64,000 bases of DNA from Nocardioides daejeonensis (GCF_003194585.1 NZ_QHKZ01000004.1:248001-312000), one strand, 5' to 3'; counted from the stretch's first letter, positions 1 through 10,878 are shown. Translations and numbers: made by a program. The notes: a model not told the origin generated them from the letters alone.

Positions 1-474
1 CCGATGATCGACCGGGCCAGCCGGGACCGCCTGGTGGGGCTGATCGAGTCGAGCCGCGGCGACGCGACGGTGCTGGTCGCCGGTGGCGTGCCGGAGGACC
101 CCGCGCTCGCCGGCGGCGCCTACTACCGCCCGGCGCTGTTGGAGGTCGCCGACCTCGACTCCCCGCTGATCCAGCAGGAGCTCTTCGGGCCGATCGCCAC
201 CTTCGAGGTCTTCGACGACGAGGCCGACGCGGTCGCGCGTGCCAACGCCACCGACTACGGTCTCGCCGCCTCGGTGTGGACCGCCGACGGGCAGCGCGGG
301 CTGCGGATGGCCGACGCGGTCGCGGCGGGCACGGTCTGGCTCAACGCCTGGGCCGTCGTGCTCGACCAGTTCGAGGAGGGCGGCGTCAAGCAGAGCGGGC
401 TGGGCCGCCTCAACGGACACCGGGCCGTGGAGGAGTTCCAGGAGGTCAAGCACCTGGTGCAGGTGCTGGGCTGA
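1..474 (+). CDS. Aldehyde dehydrogenase, C-terminal part
   Basis: This is the last 157 codons of an NAD(P)-dependent aldehyde dehydrogenase that begins before the window. The ELFGP motif, the GTVWLNAW segment and the C-terminal GGVKQSGLGR signature are typical of the superfamily's oligomerisation and C-terminal region. The catalytic cysteine and most of the Rossmann domain lie upstream and cannot be judged. It converges on an AraC regulator and sits close to the gentisate operon, so a role in aromatic or side-chain aldehyde oxidation is possible but inferred. A strong bidirectional hairpin follows directly. Confidence 0.93.
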   Translation, partial: PMIDRASRDRLVGLIESSRGDATVLVAGGVPEDPALAGGAYYRPALLEVADLDSPLIQQELFGPIATFEVFDDEADAVARANATDYGLAASVWTADGQRGLRMADAVAAGTVWLNAWAVVLDQFEEGGVKQSGLGRLNGHRAVEEFQEVKHLVQVLG

Positions 475-480
475 GCATGC

Positions 481-522
481 CGTGTGGGGTGGCCGATCGG
501 AGTCGATCGACCACCCCACACG
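481..522. terminator. Bidirectional terminator hairpin
   Basis: A perfect 12-bp inverted repeat (CGTGTGGGGTGG and CCACCCCACACG) flanks an 18-nt loop between two convergent genes. There is no T-tract, as is common for actinobacterial terminators. Confidence 0.7.
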
Positions 523-546
523 TCTGTCGGGGTGCGACTCCGCGGT

Positions 547-1599
547 TCAGCCGGAGACCCGCGGCTGCGCGGGGACCATGCCACGCAGACTCCGCTCCAA
601 CGTCTGTGACGGCAGCTCGCCAAAGGCGGTCCGATAGGTCGAGGAGAAGCGGCCCAGGTGGTAGAAGCCCCACCGGGTGGCGACGTCGGTCACCGTCACC
701 TCGGCGGACCGGGGCGACTCCAGCTCGGCCCGCACCCGGTGCAGCCGCTCGTTGCGGAGGTACTGGATCGGGGTGCAGCCCATCGCGGCGCGGAACTGGG
801 TCTGCAGGGTGCGCGCGCTGACGCCGGCGACCGTGACCAGGTCGGCAAGTGTGGGCAGGTCGTGGGCGTGGGCATGGATGTGGTCGCAGACGGCACGTAC
901 GACGTCCGGACGGTCGGCGGACTCGCCGCCGTCGAGCAGCAGCTGATGGGGACCGGAGGCGGCCAGCACCAGGCTGCTGAGCACCAGGGACTCCATCTGT
1001 CGCCGGGCCACGCCGTTGTGGGCGATCAGGCCGTCGTCGTCCCACTCGGAGATCACGAAGTCGAGGGCGCGCAGCAGTCCCCGGCCGGCCGGGGTGGTCA
1101 GGTCGACGTTGAGGCCCAGCTCGAGCGGTCCGCGCAGGGGCCGCTGCAGGAGCGTGGCCAGGTGGGACTCCAGCGCCTCCCGCGGGATCCGCACCGCGAT
1201 CTGCTCGGTGTCGGCGTTCCAGGCGATCGTCTGCCGATGCTGGGGCAGCAGCACGGCCGCGCTCCGTCGGCCGCTGGTCGACGTGGTCGTGCCGTCGGAG
1301 CGTGCCACCGTGCTGTCGCCGCGCAGCGTGACGTTGATGTGGTACCAGGCGTCGTTCGGCGGCAGGTCGATGCCGGCTGCCAGTCCGTAGGTCAGGTAGC
1401 CGATAGTGAGGTCGCCGCTCTGGACCGCGTTCATCCGGGCGTGCAGCGTCGTGGAGCGGTCGGGGGTGAGCACGTGCGGCTCATACACCTGCGCGACGAC
1501 GTGCTGGGCCTCCTCCGGATCGCTGGTGCGAAGCCTCCCGTACTGGTGGAGCGGCTCGTCGCGCGGCGGAGGTGCTGATCTCTCCACGATCTGGTCCAT
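547..1599 (-). CDS. AraC-family transcriptional regulator
   Basis: This 350-residue protein has a non-cupin sensor half (about residues 1-220, AraC-binding-like) and a C-terminal double helix-turn-helix. The second half contains the typical segments CDHIHAHAHDLPTLADLV, SARTLQTQFR and TDVATRWGFYHLGRFSSTYRTAFG. The WGF..LGRFS..YR..FGE signature is that of regulators such as those controlling aromatic dioxygenases. It lies immediately downstream of, and on the same strand as, the gentisate genes but with its own 88-nt leader, so it could control that operon or the convergent aldehyde dehydrogenase. The effector is unknown. Confidence 0.92.
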   Translation of the reverse strand: MDQIVERSAPPPRDEPLHQYGRLRTSDPEEAQHVVAQVYEPHVLTPDRSTTLHARMNAVQSGDLTIGYLTYGLAAGIDLPPNDAWYHINVTLRGDSTVARSDGTTTSTSGRRSAAVLLPQHRQTIAWNADTEQIAVRIPREALESHLATLLQRPLRGPLELGLNVDLTTPAGRGLLRALDFVISEWDDDGLIAHNGVARRQMESLVLSSLVLAASGPHQLLLDGGESADRPDVVRAVCDHIHAHAHDLPTLADLVTVAGVSARTLQTQFRAAMGCTPIQYLRNERLHRVRAELESPRSAEVTVTDVATRWGFYHLGRFSSTYRTAFGELPSQTLERSLRGMVPAQPRVSG

Positions 1600-1613
1600 G
1601 CCCCAGGTCTCCT

Positions 1614-1678
1614 CTCAGCGGTGAGCGTAGTGCGTCTGCCAAGGTCGGCAGGGAGTCTCGGTCGAGGCTCAGCGGTGA
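1614..1678 (-). promoter_or_regulatory. Direct repeat upstream of AraC gene
   Basis: The 11-mer CTCAGCGGTGA occurs at 1614-1624 and again at 1668-1678, 54 bp apart, just upstream of the AraC start codon. Spaced direct half-sites of this kind are usual for AraC-type proteins, so autoregulation is plausible. Function is inferred. Confidence 0.4.
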
Positions 1679-1687
1679 AGCCACGCT

Positions 1688-2320
1688 TCAGAGCCACGGC
1701 CCCAGATCCGCGGCCGGCGTACCGTCCGTCAGGCGTACGTCGTGGGGGCGCCCGGTCAGCCAGGCGACCCGGTCGGCGAGGGTGCCGGTGACCGGGGGCA
1801 GCTCCGGGCCGCGGCGGATCCGCACCTCCTCCTCGAGGGCGGTGAGGAAGTCGTCCGGGAGCGCCGCGAAGCTGATGCCGAGCTCCAGGTCGACGGCGTG
1901 CACCAGCACCTCGCGGGCGCGCAGCCAGGGGATCTCGGTGGCCGGAACGATCCGGCCCTGTGCGGTGCGGACCTCCCGCCGCCACTGAGCCTCGGTGAGC
2001 TCGGCCAACGCCGCCTCCAGGGCGGCCGAGGAGCGGGCCTGCCAGGCCACGAGCTCCTCGGCCGGCAACAGTCCGCCCTGGGCGATGCCCGCGGCTCGCT
2101 CCTCCGGTGAGGCATACATCGGCCGCTCCACCCCGGTGGCGGCCCAGCGAGCCAGGTTGAGCAGCGCGTCGGCGTTGGCGGCGACATGGGCGGTCAGGTG
2201 CCCGCGGCTCCAGGTGGGCAGCCCGCTGGGGGCGCCGGAGGAGTCCGCGTCCAGCCCGGCGACCGTCTCGTCGAAGAGTCGCTGGCCGTGCCGCATCCAG
2301 CCGAGCACGTGCTCGGTCAC
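1688..2320 (-). CDS. Mycothiol-dependent maleylpyruvate isomerase
   Basis: This 210-residue protein isomerises maleylpyruvate to fumarylpyruvate, the middle step of the gentisate pathway, using mycothiol instead of glutathione. It has the MDMPI/DinB-like fold: a helical N-terminal half with H41 and H45 in the GHLTAHVAANADAL segment, and E137-x3-H141 (EVLVHAVDLE), which matches the E/H pair of the zinc site in the characterised Corynebacterium enzyme family. The GTG start overlaps the stop of the upstream hydrolase gene by two bases, so the two are translationally coupled. The order dioxygenase-hydrolase-isomerase supports the call strongly. Confidence 0.88.
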   Translation of the reverse strand: MTEHVLGWMRHGQRLFDETVAGLDADSSGAPSGLPTWSRGHLTAHVAANADALLNLARWAATGVERPMYASPEERAAGIAQGGLLPAEELVAWQARSSAALEAALAELTEAQWRREVRTAQGRIVPATEIPWLRAREVLVHAVDLELGISFAALPDDFLTALEEEVRIRRGPELPPVTGTLADRVAWLTGRPHDVRLTDGTPAADLGPWL

Positions 2321-3168
2321 GCCTTCACCACCCGGTTGACGCAGGCGCCCAGGCCGTCGATCTCGGTGACGACGCTCTCTCCGCCGACCAGGTAGACCTG
2401 CGGGTCCCGGGCGTGGCCCACGCCGGCCGGGGTGCCGGTGGCGATGAGGTCGCCGGGGTTGAGGCGCACGATCGTCGAGATGTAGCGGACCAGCATCACC
2501 GGATCGAAGAGCAGCGTGGCGGTGTCGTCCTCCTGCATCACCTGCCCGTCGACCGTGGTCCGCACCGTCAGCCGCGGTCGTACGCCGCCAGGCAGCTCGT
2601 CGGGTGTGACCAGGTAGGGGCCGACCGGCGTCGAGGAGTCCCAGATCTTGCCCTGGGTCCATTCGATGGTGCGGAACTGCCAGTCGCGCACGGAGATGTC
2701 GTTCATCACCGTGAAGCCCGCGATCGCGGCCGCTGCCTCCTCCTCGCTCGCGCGCCGGACCGGGGCGCCGATGACGACCACCAGCTCGACCTCCCAGTCC
2801 AGGGCGTCGGTCTCGGCCGGCTTCTCGATGTCGTCGTGGGCACCGAGCAGCGTGTCGGCGAACTTGGTGAAGAGCGTCGGGTACGCCGGCAGGTCGCGCC
2901 CCATCTCGTTGATGTGGTTGGTGTAGTTGTGGCCCACGCAGACGACCTTGGAGGGCCGGGGCACCACCGGCGCGAAGTCGGCGTCGGCCGGGTCGTAGGT
3001 CGCGGCATCGTCGCCCCCGGCGGCTGCGGCCCGCTCGGCCCAGTCGGGCCGGGCGAGGAAGGCTCCGAGCTCCTCCTCGCCGAGGTCGACCAGGAGCTCC
3101 CGGCCGTCGACCGTCGCGAGCTTCACCGCCCGGGTGCCGGTGGAGGTGCGGAGGGTGGCGAGCTTCAT
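2317..3168 (-). CDS. Fumarylpyruvate hydrolase (FAH family)
   Basis: This 283-residue protein of the fumarylacetoacetate hydrolase superfamily is predicted to split fumarylpyruvate into fumarate and pyruvate, the last step of gentisate degradation. The VGHNYTNHINEMG segment (residues 78-90), metal-binding E126 and E128 in WEVELV and D157 in NDISVRDWQ are present, and GTPAGVG closes the active site. A longer reading frame exists upstream, but the ATG at 3168 was chosen because it overlaps the dioxygenase stop as ATGA. The neighbouring isomerase makes fumarylpyruvate more likely than other FAH substrates. Confidence 0.9.
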   Translation of the reverse strand: MKLATLRTSTGTRAVKLATVDGRELLVDLGEEELGAFLARPDWAERAAAAGGDDAATYDPADADFAPVVPRPSKVVCVGHNYTNHINEMGRDLPAYPTLFTKFADTLLGAHDDIEKPAETDALDWEVELVVVIGAPVRRASEEEAAAAIAGFTVMNDISVRDWQFRTIEWTQGKIWDSSTPVGPYLVTPDELPGGVRPRLTVRTTVDGQVMQEDDTATLLFDPVMLVRYISTIVRLNPGDLIATGTPAGVGHARDPQVYLVGGESVVTEIDGLGACVNRVVKA

Positions 3169-4307
3169 CGGGAGTCCTTCTGGGTGCGGTCGAGGCCGAG
3201 CGCCTCGAAGACGGGTGCGTCGCTGAAACGGAAGAGGTCGAGGTGGCCGGCGTCGGAGTCGGTGCGGCCGGCCTCGGAGCGGGCGCTGAACGGCTCCCAC
3301 GACGGCACCACGAAGAGATCACCGCGGGTGACCGACCACCGCTGGTCGCCGACGGTCACGGTGCCCGAGCCGTCGAAGACCTGGTAGACCGACGATCCGG
3401 TCTCGCGGACCGGAGTGGTCTCCGCGCCGCGCACCACGCGGTGGAACTCGGCACGGATGGTCGGGAGCACGTCGGACCCGTCGGCAGGGTTGGTGAAGCG
3501 GACCGCGGCATGCCCTGCCTCCACGGTGCCGCCGAAGCCCTCCTGCTCCAGCCGGAGCTGGTCGGTGAGGGCCCGGTCGGTGTGCTCCCAGCGGTAGGCG
3601 AGCAACGGCGTACCGCGGGAGCCGGCGGAGGCGGCGAGCGGCCGGAGGCCGGGGTGGCCCCAGAGTCGTTCGGAGCGGGAGCGCTCCGGCTCGATCCGTT
3701 CGGCGTCGCTGATCTCCTCGCGCCCGAACTCGAAGAACTGCGCCTCGGTGAGGTGCTGGAGGGGGATGTCGAGCCCGTCGATCCACGCCATCGGCGCGTC
3801 GGTCGCGTTGTGGTGGGCGTGCCAGTTCCAGCCGGCCTGGGGCAGGAAGTCGCCGCGGCGCATCGGCACCGGGTCACCACCGACGACGGTCCACACCCCC
3901 TCGCCCTCGACGACGAAGCGGAACGCGTGCTGGGTGTGCCGGTGCTCGGGTGCGTCCTCGCCGGGCATCAGGTACTGGATCGCGGCCCACAGGGTCGGGG
4001 TGGCGAACGGCCGGCCGGCGAGGGTCGGGTTGGCCAGGGCGATGGCCCGGCGCTCGCCGCCGCGGCCGACCGGCACCAGGTCGCCGGCCCGGGCCGCCAG
4101 CTCGACCAGCCGCTCCCAGCGCCACAGGTGGGGTACGGCGCGACTGCGGGGGTGGAGGGGCATCAGGTCGCCGATCTCGGTCCACAGCGGCACGAGCAGC
4201 TCCTGCTCGAAGCCGCGGTAGAGGTGCTCGAGGGCGGGCGTCGGCTCGGGTTGGTCGGGTCCGTCGACGGCGGTCAGCCGGAACGGGGTGGGAAGAGTCG
4301 TGCTCAT
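3165..4307 (-). CDS. Gentisate 1,2-dioxygenase
   Basis: This 380-residue bicupin protein is predicted to open the ring of gentisate (2,5-dihydroxybenzoate) to maleylpyruvate with Fe(II) and O2. The first cupin carries the iron-binding pattern H122-x-H124 (EHRHTQHAFRF) followed by histidines near residue 163 (NWHAHHN). A second cupin lies around residues 300-350 (GSSVYQVFDGSGTVTVG). Length and motif layout fit the gentisate/salicylate dioxygenase family. It is the first gene of the operon and reads away from an IclR regulator. Closely related substrates such as salicylate cannot be excluded from sequence. Confidence 0.92.
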   Translation of the reverse strand: MSTTLPTPFRLTAVDGPDQPEPTPALEHLYRGFEQELLVPLWTEIGDLMPLHPRSRAVPHLWRWERLVELAARAGDLVPVGRGGERRAIALANPTLAGRPFATPTLWAAIQYLMPGEDAPEHRHTQHAFRFVVEGEGVWTVVGGDPVPMRRGDFLPQAGWNWHAHHNATDAPMAWIDGLDIPLQHLTEAQFFEFGREEISDAERIEPERSRSERLWGHPGLRPLAASAGSRGTPLLAYRWEHTDRALTDQLRLEQEGFGGTVEAGHAAVRFTNPADGSDVLPTIRAEFHRVVRGAETTPVRETGSSVYQVFDGSGTVTVGDQRWSVTRGDLFVVPSWEPFSARSEAGRTDSDAGHLDLFRFSDAPVFEALGLDRTQKDSR

Positions 4308-4317
4308 GTGTGCCAGA

Positions 4318-4363
4318 GTTCTCGATGAACGAACCCTTCTGGAGAAGATTCTGTTGAGCAGAA
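4318..4363. promoter_or_regulatory. Palindromic operator candidates between gdo and iclR
   Basis: Three inverted repeats sit in the 95-bp divergent spacer: GTTC-n5-GAAC at 4318-4330, TTCTGGAGAA at 4337-4346 and TTCTG-n5-CAGAA at 4349-4363. Such clustered dyads are what an IclR dimer of dimers would bind. The palindromes are visible; their role is inferred. Confidence 0.5.
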
Positions 4364-4402
4364 CACCTTGGCAAGGGTGACCGCCGGCTCGAGGAGGCAG
4401 GA

Positions 4403-5170
4403 ATGTCCGTGGACCCCGAGATGCGTAGGCCGCCGCCCTATGCGGTCTCCAGCGTCGACCACGCGCTGCGGATCGCGGTGATGCTGCAGATGGAGGGCGA
4501 GCTGACCGTCTCCCAGGTGGCCGAGCGGCTGGGTGTCGCCCGCTCCACCGCGCACCGGCTGCTGGCGATGCTCGTCTACCGTGACTTCGCCGTGCAGGAC
4601 GAGACCCGGGCCTATCGGGTGGGGCCGGTGCTGCGGCTTCCGGAGCATTCGCAGTCGCTCACCTCGCGGATGCGCGAGGCCGCGTTCCCGCATCTGCGTC
4701 AGGTGGTCCGCGACCTCGACGAATCGGCCAACCTCATCATCCGCACCGGATCGACCGCTCGCTGCATCGCCAGCGTCGAATGCGATCGAGCGCTCCGGGT
4801 CAGCTCCCGCGAGGGGATGGTCTTCCCGGTGCACCGCACCTCGGCGGGGCTGCTGTTGCTGGCCGAGCTGCCACCGGAGCAGCTGTCGGCCGTCTTCGAG
4901 GAGGAGGACGCCGAGGACCGGCCCGACCTCGACCGGCTGCGTGGCGAGCTGGCCCGGATCCGGCGGGCCGGGTTCGCCGTGAACCGGGGCCGGTCGGAGC
5001 GCGGGATCGTCGCCGTCGGCGTACCGCTCCGGTCCGCCGACGGCGAGGCGCTGGCCGGGGTCTGCGTCTCGATGCCGAGCGTGCGCTACGCCCGGGACGA
5101 CCTCCCCCGGATCGTGCAGGTGCTGCAGGAGGCCTCCCGTGCCTGCGCCGCCGACCTCGGCTATCGCTGA
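4403..5170 (+). CDS. IclR-family regulator of the gentisate operon
   Basis: This 255-residue protein has an N-terminal winged helix (about residues 15-75; LTVSQVAERLGVARSTAHRL is the recognition region) and a C-terminal IclR effector domain (GIVAVGVPLRSADG, about residues 195-215). It is divergent from the gentisate dioxygenase gene with operator-like dyads in between, the arrangement found in other gentisate clusters, so it probably senses gentisate or a precursor. A GAGGAGG ribosome-binding site precedes the ATG. Whether it activates or represses cannot be told. Confidence 0.9.
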   Translation: MSVDPEMRRPPPYAVSSVDHALRIAVMLQMEGELTVSQVAERLGVARSTAHRLLAMLVYRDFAVQDETRAYRVGPVLRLPEHSQSLTSRMREAAFPHLRQVVRDLDESANLIIRTGSTARCIASVECDRALRVSSREGMVFPVHRTSAGLLLLAELPPEQLSAVFEEEDAEDRPDLDRLRGELARIRRAGFAVNRGRSERGIVAVGVPLRSADGEALAGVCVSMPSVRYARDDLPRIVQVLQEASRACAADLGYR

Positions 5171-5179
5171 GGGGCTCGC

Positions 5180-5416
5180 TCAGTCCTCGGGCAGCTCGGC
5201 GAAGCGCGCCTTGACGTCGTTGTACCAGCCCAGGGACTTCTTCGGGTGCAGCCAGCGCCCCTTCATCTCCTTGCGGGCGGGCCCGTGCGCCTCGTCGCCG
5301 GCCTTGACGACCTCCTTGAGGTGCTGGTCCTGGGCGTTGATCACGTCGTCGGCGGTCGCACCGGAGTGGGCGAGGTCGCAGGGGCCGCCGAGGTCCTTGC
5401 AGGTCATCGTCTTCAT
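5180..5416 (-). CDS. DUF1059-like small protein
   Basis: This 78-residue protein starts MKTMTCKDLGGPCDLAH and continues with a segment resembling the DUF1059 family (A.TADDVINAQDQHLKEVV). Two cysteines lie in the first 13 residues. The C-terminal half (RKEMKGRWLHPKKSLGWYNDVKARF) is basic and aromatic. Members are small cytosolic proteins with no established role. It converges on the IclR gene with only nine bases between the stops, and an AGGAG lies upstream of the ATG. Confidence 0.75.
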   Translation of the reverse strand: MKTMTCKDLGGPCDLAHSGATADDVINAQDQHLKEVVKAGDEAHGPARKEMKGRWLHPKKSLGWYNDVKARFAELPED

Positions 5417-5524
5417 GGGGGAACTCTCCTCGTGAGTGCGGCGAGGTCACATCGCCGGGTTGGTGTCCGTCGTAGTGATGACGGATCCCAGCATGAAGAT
5501 GTGACCTGCGAAAGTGTGACCACT

Positions 5525-6370
5525 ATGACCAACGAGTTCGATCAGACCGCAGCGTTCGAGGCCGAGCGCCCGCGCCTCCTCCGCATCGCCGGCCACGTGC
5601 TCGGCGATGCGAGCGAGGCCGAGGACGTCGTGCAGCAGGCCTGGCTGCGCCTGCACGGTACGTCGACGCAGATCGACAACCTCGCCGGCTGGCTGACCAC
5701 GGTCACCACAAGGCTCTGCCTCGACCGGCTTCGCCAGCGGACGCCGGTCCCGGAGGAGGACCTCGAGACCGCCGAGACCGCGCCTGACCCCGCCGACGAG
5801 GTCGCGCTCGCCGATACCGTCGGCGTCGCCCTCCAGGTGGTGCTGGACCGGATGAGCCCGAAGGAGCGGGTCGCCTTCGTGCTGCATGACAGCTTCGGCT
5901 TCGAGTTCGACACGATCGCCGCAGTGCTCGACACCTCGTCGACAGCGGCCCGCAAGCTCGCCTCCCGTGCCCGGGCGAAGGTCGCCCAGCCGGCGGCGGA
6001 GGACGCCCTTGCTGACTGGGAGGTGGTCGACGCCTTCCTGGCTGCGGCTCGTGGCGGTGAGTTCACCCGTCTCATGGAGCTCCTCGCGCCGGATGCGGTG
6101 ATCAGCGCCGACAGTGCGGCGCTCCTGGCCGGCACCCCCGAGCGCATCGCCGGTCGCGACGCGGTGGCCACCTTCTTCAACGGCGCGGCTCAGGCTGCCT
6201 TCCCGGTCTTCCTCGGCGACCGGCCGGGGGCGGCCTGGATCCACCGCGGTGAGGCGAGGGTCGCCTTCGACTTCGTGATCGCCGACGGGCGGGTCCAGCA
6301 GATCACCTTCCGCGCCGCGCCCGAGGTGCTTGCCGACGTACGCCGTCGCGACGGTGCCGTGCTGCGGTGA
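5525..6370 (+). CDS. ECF sigma factor with SnoaL-like tail (SigJ type)
   Basis: This 281-residue sigma-70 family protein has region 2 (about 1-70; AEDVVQQAWLRL, and WLTTVTTRLCLDRLR) and region 4 (about 105-155; MSPKERVAFVLHDSFGFEFDTIAAVLDTS is split over the helix-turn-helix). A C-terminal SnoaL/NTF2-like domain from about residue 160 is characteristic of ECF41/SigJ-type factors, where the tail modulates activity in place of a separate anti-sigma. The ATG at 5525 was chosen; an in-frame GTG lies three codons upstream. No partner oxidoreductase of the usual ECF41 type is adjacent; the DUF1059-like gene is divergent. Confidence 0.9.
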   Translation: MTNEFDQTAAFEAERPRLLRIAGHVLGDASEAEDVVQQAWLRLHGTSTQIDNLAGWLTTVTTRLCLDRLRQRTPVPEEDLETAETAPDPADEVALADTVGVALQVVLDRMSPKERVAFVLHDSFGFEFDTIAAVLDTSSTAARKLASRARAKVAQPAAEDALADWEVVDAFLAAARGGEFTRLMELLAPDAVISADSAALLAGTPERIAGRDAVATFFNGAAQAAFPVFLGDRPGAAWIHRGEARVAFDFVIADGRVQQITFRAAPEVLADVRRRDGAVLR

Positions 6371-6391
6371 CTGCGGCGGCGGGTGGTTGCT

Positions 6392-6568
6392 CTACGCGAG
6401 TTCTGAGAAGCCGACGAGGCTGAAGATGGCGACGTAGAAGACAACCATCGCGATCAGCAGGGCCGTGCCGAGGATGCCGAGCACCAGGACGGTGGTGCCT
6501 TCGGGATGCTCCACCGGTGGTCCGTAGTGCGATCCGTAGTGGGGGTCGTACCCAGGCTGCTGCGACAT
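6392..6568 (-). CDS. Small membrane protein, 58 aa
   Basis: This short gene reads MSQQPGYDPHYGSHYGPP at its start, a Pro/Tyr/His-rich cytosolic head, followed by a single hydrophobic helix (about residues 27-52, VLVLGILGTALLIAMVVFYVAIF). The layout is like a truncated DUF4190-type membrane protein. Function is unknown. It converges on the sigma-factor gene and is divergent from the frameshifted NTF2-like gene. Confidence 0.7.
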   Translation of the reverse strand: MSQQPGYDPHYGSHYGPPVEHPEGTTVLVLGILGTALLIAMVVFYVAIFSLVGFSELA

Positions 6569-6659
6569 GCGGGAGCTTCACCTCGTCCTTGTTCCTGCGA
6601 GAAGTCTGCCCCACCTGGCAGACTGACGCTGAGACTTACGGTGTAAGTAGGAGGAGATC

Positions 6660-7242
6660 ATGCTCACGACCGAGATCCGGGCAGCCCGCGAGAGGCTGGT
6701 GCTCGACCACTTCCACGACGAGGTCGCCCAGGACTGGGACCAGACCCGACCCTCTCGACCTTCCCGCATCCGCACTACGAGCTCATTCCGATGCTGGTGG
6801 TGCACGACGGCGACGCCGAGGTGCGCGATTACTACCACGACACCCGGGTCGCCTTTCCCGACCAGGACCACGAGATCATCGCGCTGCGTCACAGTGACGA
6901 CGCGGTCATCGTGGAGTTCTGGCTCACCGGCACCCACCTCGGGCCGTTCGGCGCGGTGCCGCCGACAGGCAGTCGACACCGGACCCGGATGACGGCGTAC
7001 TTCCTCTTCGACGCCGAGGAGAACCTGGTCTGCGAGCGAATCTACTTCGACCGGCTCAGCCGGTCACGCAGCTGCTCGGCGGCATCGACCTCAAGCGGCC
7101 GCGGAACTGGCTGACGCTGGCCCGTGCGGTGGCCGGTCTGCTGAAGATGGGCGGAAGCGGGCCTGATCCGCGTCTGACCGAGACCGTCGAGGCGCAGTTC
7201 CCCGACTACGTCTACGTGCGGGAGCGCGCCAGCGGCTCCTAG
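6660..7242 (+). pseudogene. Frameshifted NTF2/SnoaL-like gene
   Basis: An AGGAGGAG ribosome-binding site precedes an ATG at 6660, and three overlapping frames together make one SnoaL-like protein of about 194 residues. Frame one gives HFHDEVAQDWDQT; from about 6748 the reading moves to a frame giving STFPHPHYELIPMLVVHDG and ALRHSDDAVIVEFWLTGTH; from about 7060 it moves again to TQLLGGIDLKRPRNWLTLA, ending FPDYVYVRERASGS. Each join is explained by one missing base. Either the gene is dead or the assembly has two indels. Family members are small ligand-binding or cyclase-like proteins; the substrate is unknown. Confidence 0.75.
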
Positions 7243-7904
7243 GACACGTTGGCCAGTCGTGCCGCGAGCGCGTCGAGCACCAGGTCGACGGCGAACGCGA
7301 AGTCGGCATCGTGGTCGAGGGCGGCAAGCTCCCCCGCGACCTCCGGGAGGTGCGGGAGTCCGCTCGTGGTGACCACGGCGTCGCGCAGTGCGCGGCTGCG
7401 AGGATCGTCGCCGCCCAGGGTCGGGCTCGCGCCGAGCTCGCGCAGCAGGCTGCCGACCACCGTGGCCAGCAGCGACCGGAACCCCCGGACCGCGTCGGCG
7501 GGTGTGAAGCCGGCCTCCAGCAGGATGCCGACGGCGCCGTCGGCGGCAGCCAGGAGTGCCGGGGAGTAGGACTGGCGGGTCAGGACGAGCGGCGCCGTAC
7601 GGGGGTAGCGGTGGGCGTGGGCACGGAAGGCGTCGGCGAGGGCGCGGGCGTCGTCACGCCACGCGCCACGGGACGCGGGCAGCTCAAGTCGCCCGAGGAC
7701 CGTGTCGACCACGCCGTCGATCAGCGCCTCCTTGTCGCGCACGTGGTTGTAGAGAGACATCGCCTCGACACCCACGGCGGCCGCCACCCGCCGCATCGAG
7801 AGCGCTTCGGCTCCGTCGCGCTCGGCCAGCTCCACCGCGGCTTCGAGGATCTCGGAGCGGGTCAGGTCGCGACGTCCCCGGCGACCGGTCCCCTCACGTG
7901 CCAC
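7239..7904 (-). CDS. TetR-family repressor
   Basis: This 221-residue protein has an N-terminal TetR helix-turn-helix (about residues 13-60, DLTRSEILEAAVELAERDG and VGVEAMSLYNHVRDKEALID) and a TetR_C-type ligand domain. The MSLYNHV recognition helix is typical of the tetracycline-repressor subclass. The GTG at 7904 is used; longer frames upstream run antisense through the next genes. It is divergent from the SRPBCC gene, 138 bp apart, and its stop overlaps the stop of the NTF2-like gene. It probably controls the SRPBCC/oxidoreductase pair. Confidence 0.88.
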   Translation of the reverse strand: MAREGTGRRGRRDLTRSEILEAAVELAERDGAEALSMRRVAAAVGVEAMSLYNHVRDKEALIDGVVDTVLGRLELPASRGAWRDDARALADAFRAHAHRYPRTAPLVLTRQSYSPALLAAADGAVGILLEAGFTPADAVRGFRSLLATVVGSLLRELGASPTLGGDDPRSRALRDAVVTTSGLPHLPEVAGELAALDHDADFAFAVDLVLDALAARLANVS

Positions 7905-8042
7905 GGCTTCTCCCGAACGTACGCCGGCCCCTCGCGGCCGGCTCCTCGGCGCAGTCAACCACGGTGCGCGGGGATGAAGTCGGCCCGATCGGGCACCGGG
8001 AGACGAGATGGGCCCTGTGGCCGTCGGGGCGAGGAGGTCGTG

Positions 8043-8558
8043 GTGAGCAGGGGAGTGATGGTGCGGCGCAGCGTCGAGGTGGCGGTGCCGGTGCGCACGG
8101 CGTACGACCAGTGGAGTCAGCTCGAGACGTTCCCACGCTTCCTGCAGGTGGTGCACGAGGTCGAGGTGTCGCGCCCCACGCTGACGCGGTGGGTGGTCGG
8201 CTACGGTCCGCTCCGCCACGAGTTCCTGGCGGAGGTGCTGGAGCAGCAGCCCGACGAGCACCTTCGTTGGCGCAGCCTCGGACGCCGACTCCGGCACCGC
8301 GGCGACGTGCACTTCCGCGCGCTCGGCCCGGCCCGCTGCGAGGTGACCGTGGCGATGCAGATGGATGCGCCACCTCTTCTCGGCCCGGCGGCGCGGCTGC
8401 TGGCCGGCCGTTTCGTGACCACGCTGCTGGAGTCGTTCCGGGCCTTCATCGAAGGTGTCGGCGCGGCCGGACTGAGCTGGCGCGGTGGCATCCGCGACGG
8501 CAGGGTGGAGGATGTAGGTGGGAAGGCCCCCGACTTCCCCGAGTGGCCGCACGGCTGA
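8043..8558 (+). CDS. SRPBCC-fold (polyketide cyclase/START-like) protein
   Basis: This 171-residue protein starts with a typical SRPBCC strand and helix (SVEVAVPVRTAYDQWSQLE, then FPRFLQVVHEVEV) and ends with the long C-terminal helix LLESFRAFIEG. Relatives bind hydrophobic ligands in a helix-grip cavity. The start is uncertain: GTG at 8043 has GAGGAGG six bases upstream, while ATG at 8058 is also possible. It is 34 bases upstream of the molybdopterin oxidoreductase and probably in the same transcript. Ligand unknown. Confidence 0.82.
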   Translation: MSRGVMVRRSVEVAVPVRTAYDQWSQLETFPRFLQVVHEVEVSRPTLTRWVVGYGPLRHEFLAEVLEQQPDEHLRWRSLGRRLRHRGDVHFRALGPARCEVTVAMQMDAPPLLGPAARLLAGRFVTTLLESFRAFIEGVGAAGLSWRGGIRDGRVEDVGGKAPDFPEWPHG

Positions 8559-8592
8559 CATGACAGAAGAACACCGGATCTGAGGAGCCGAC

Positions 8593-10875
<2,283 letters not shown>

Positions 10876-10878
10876 TAG

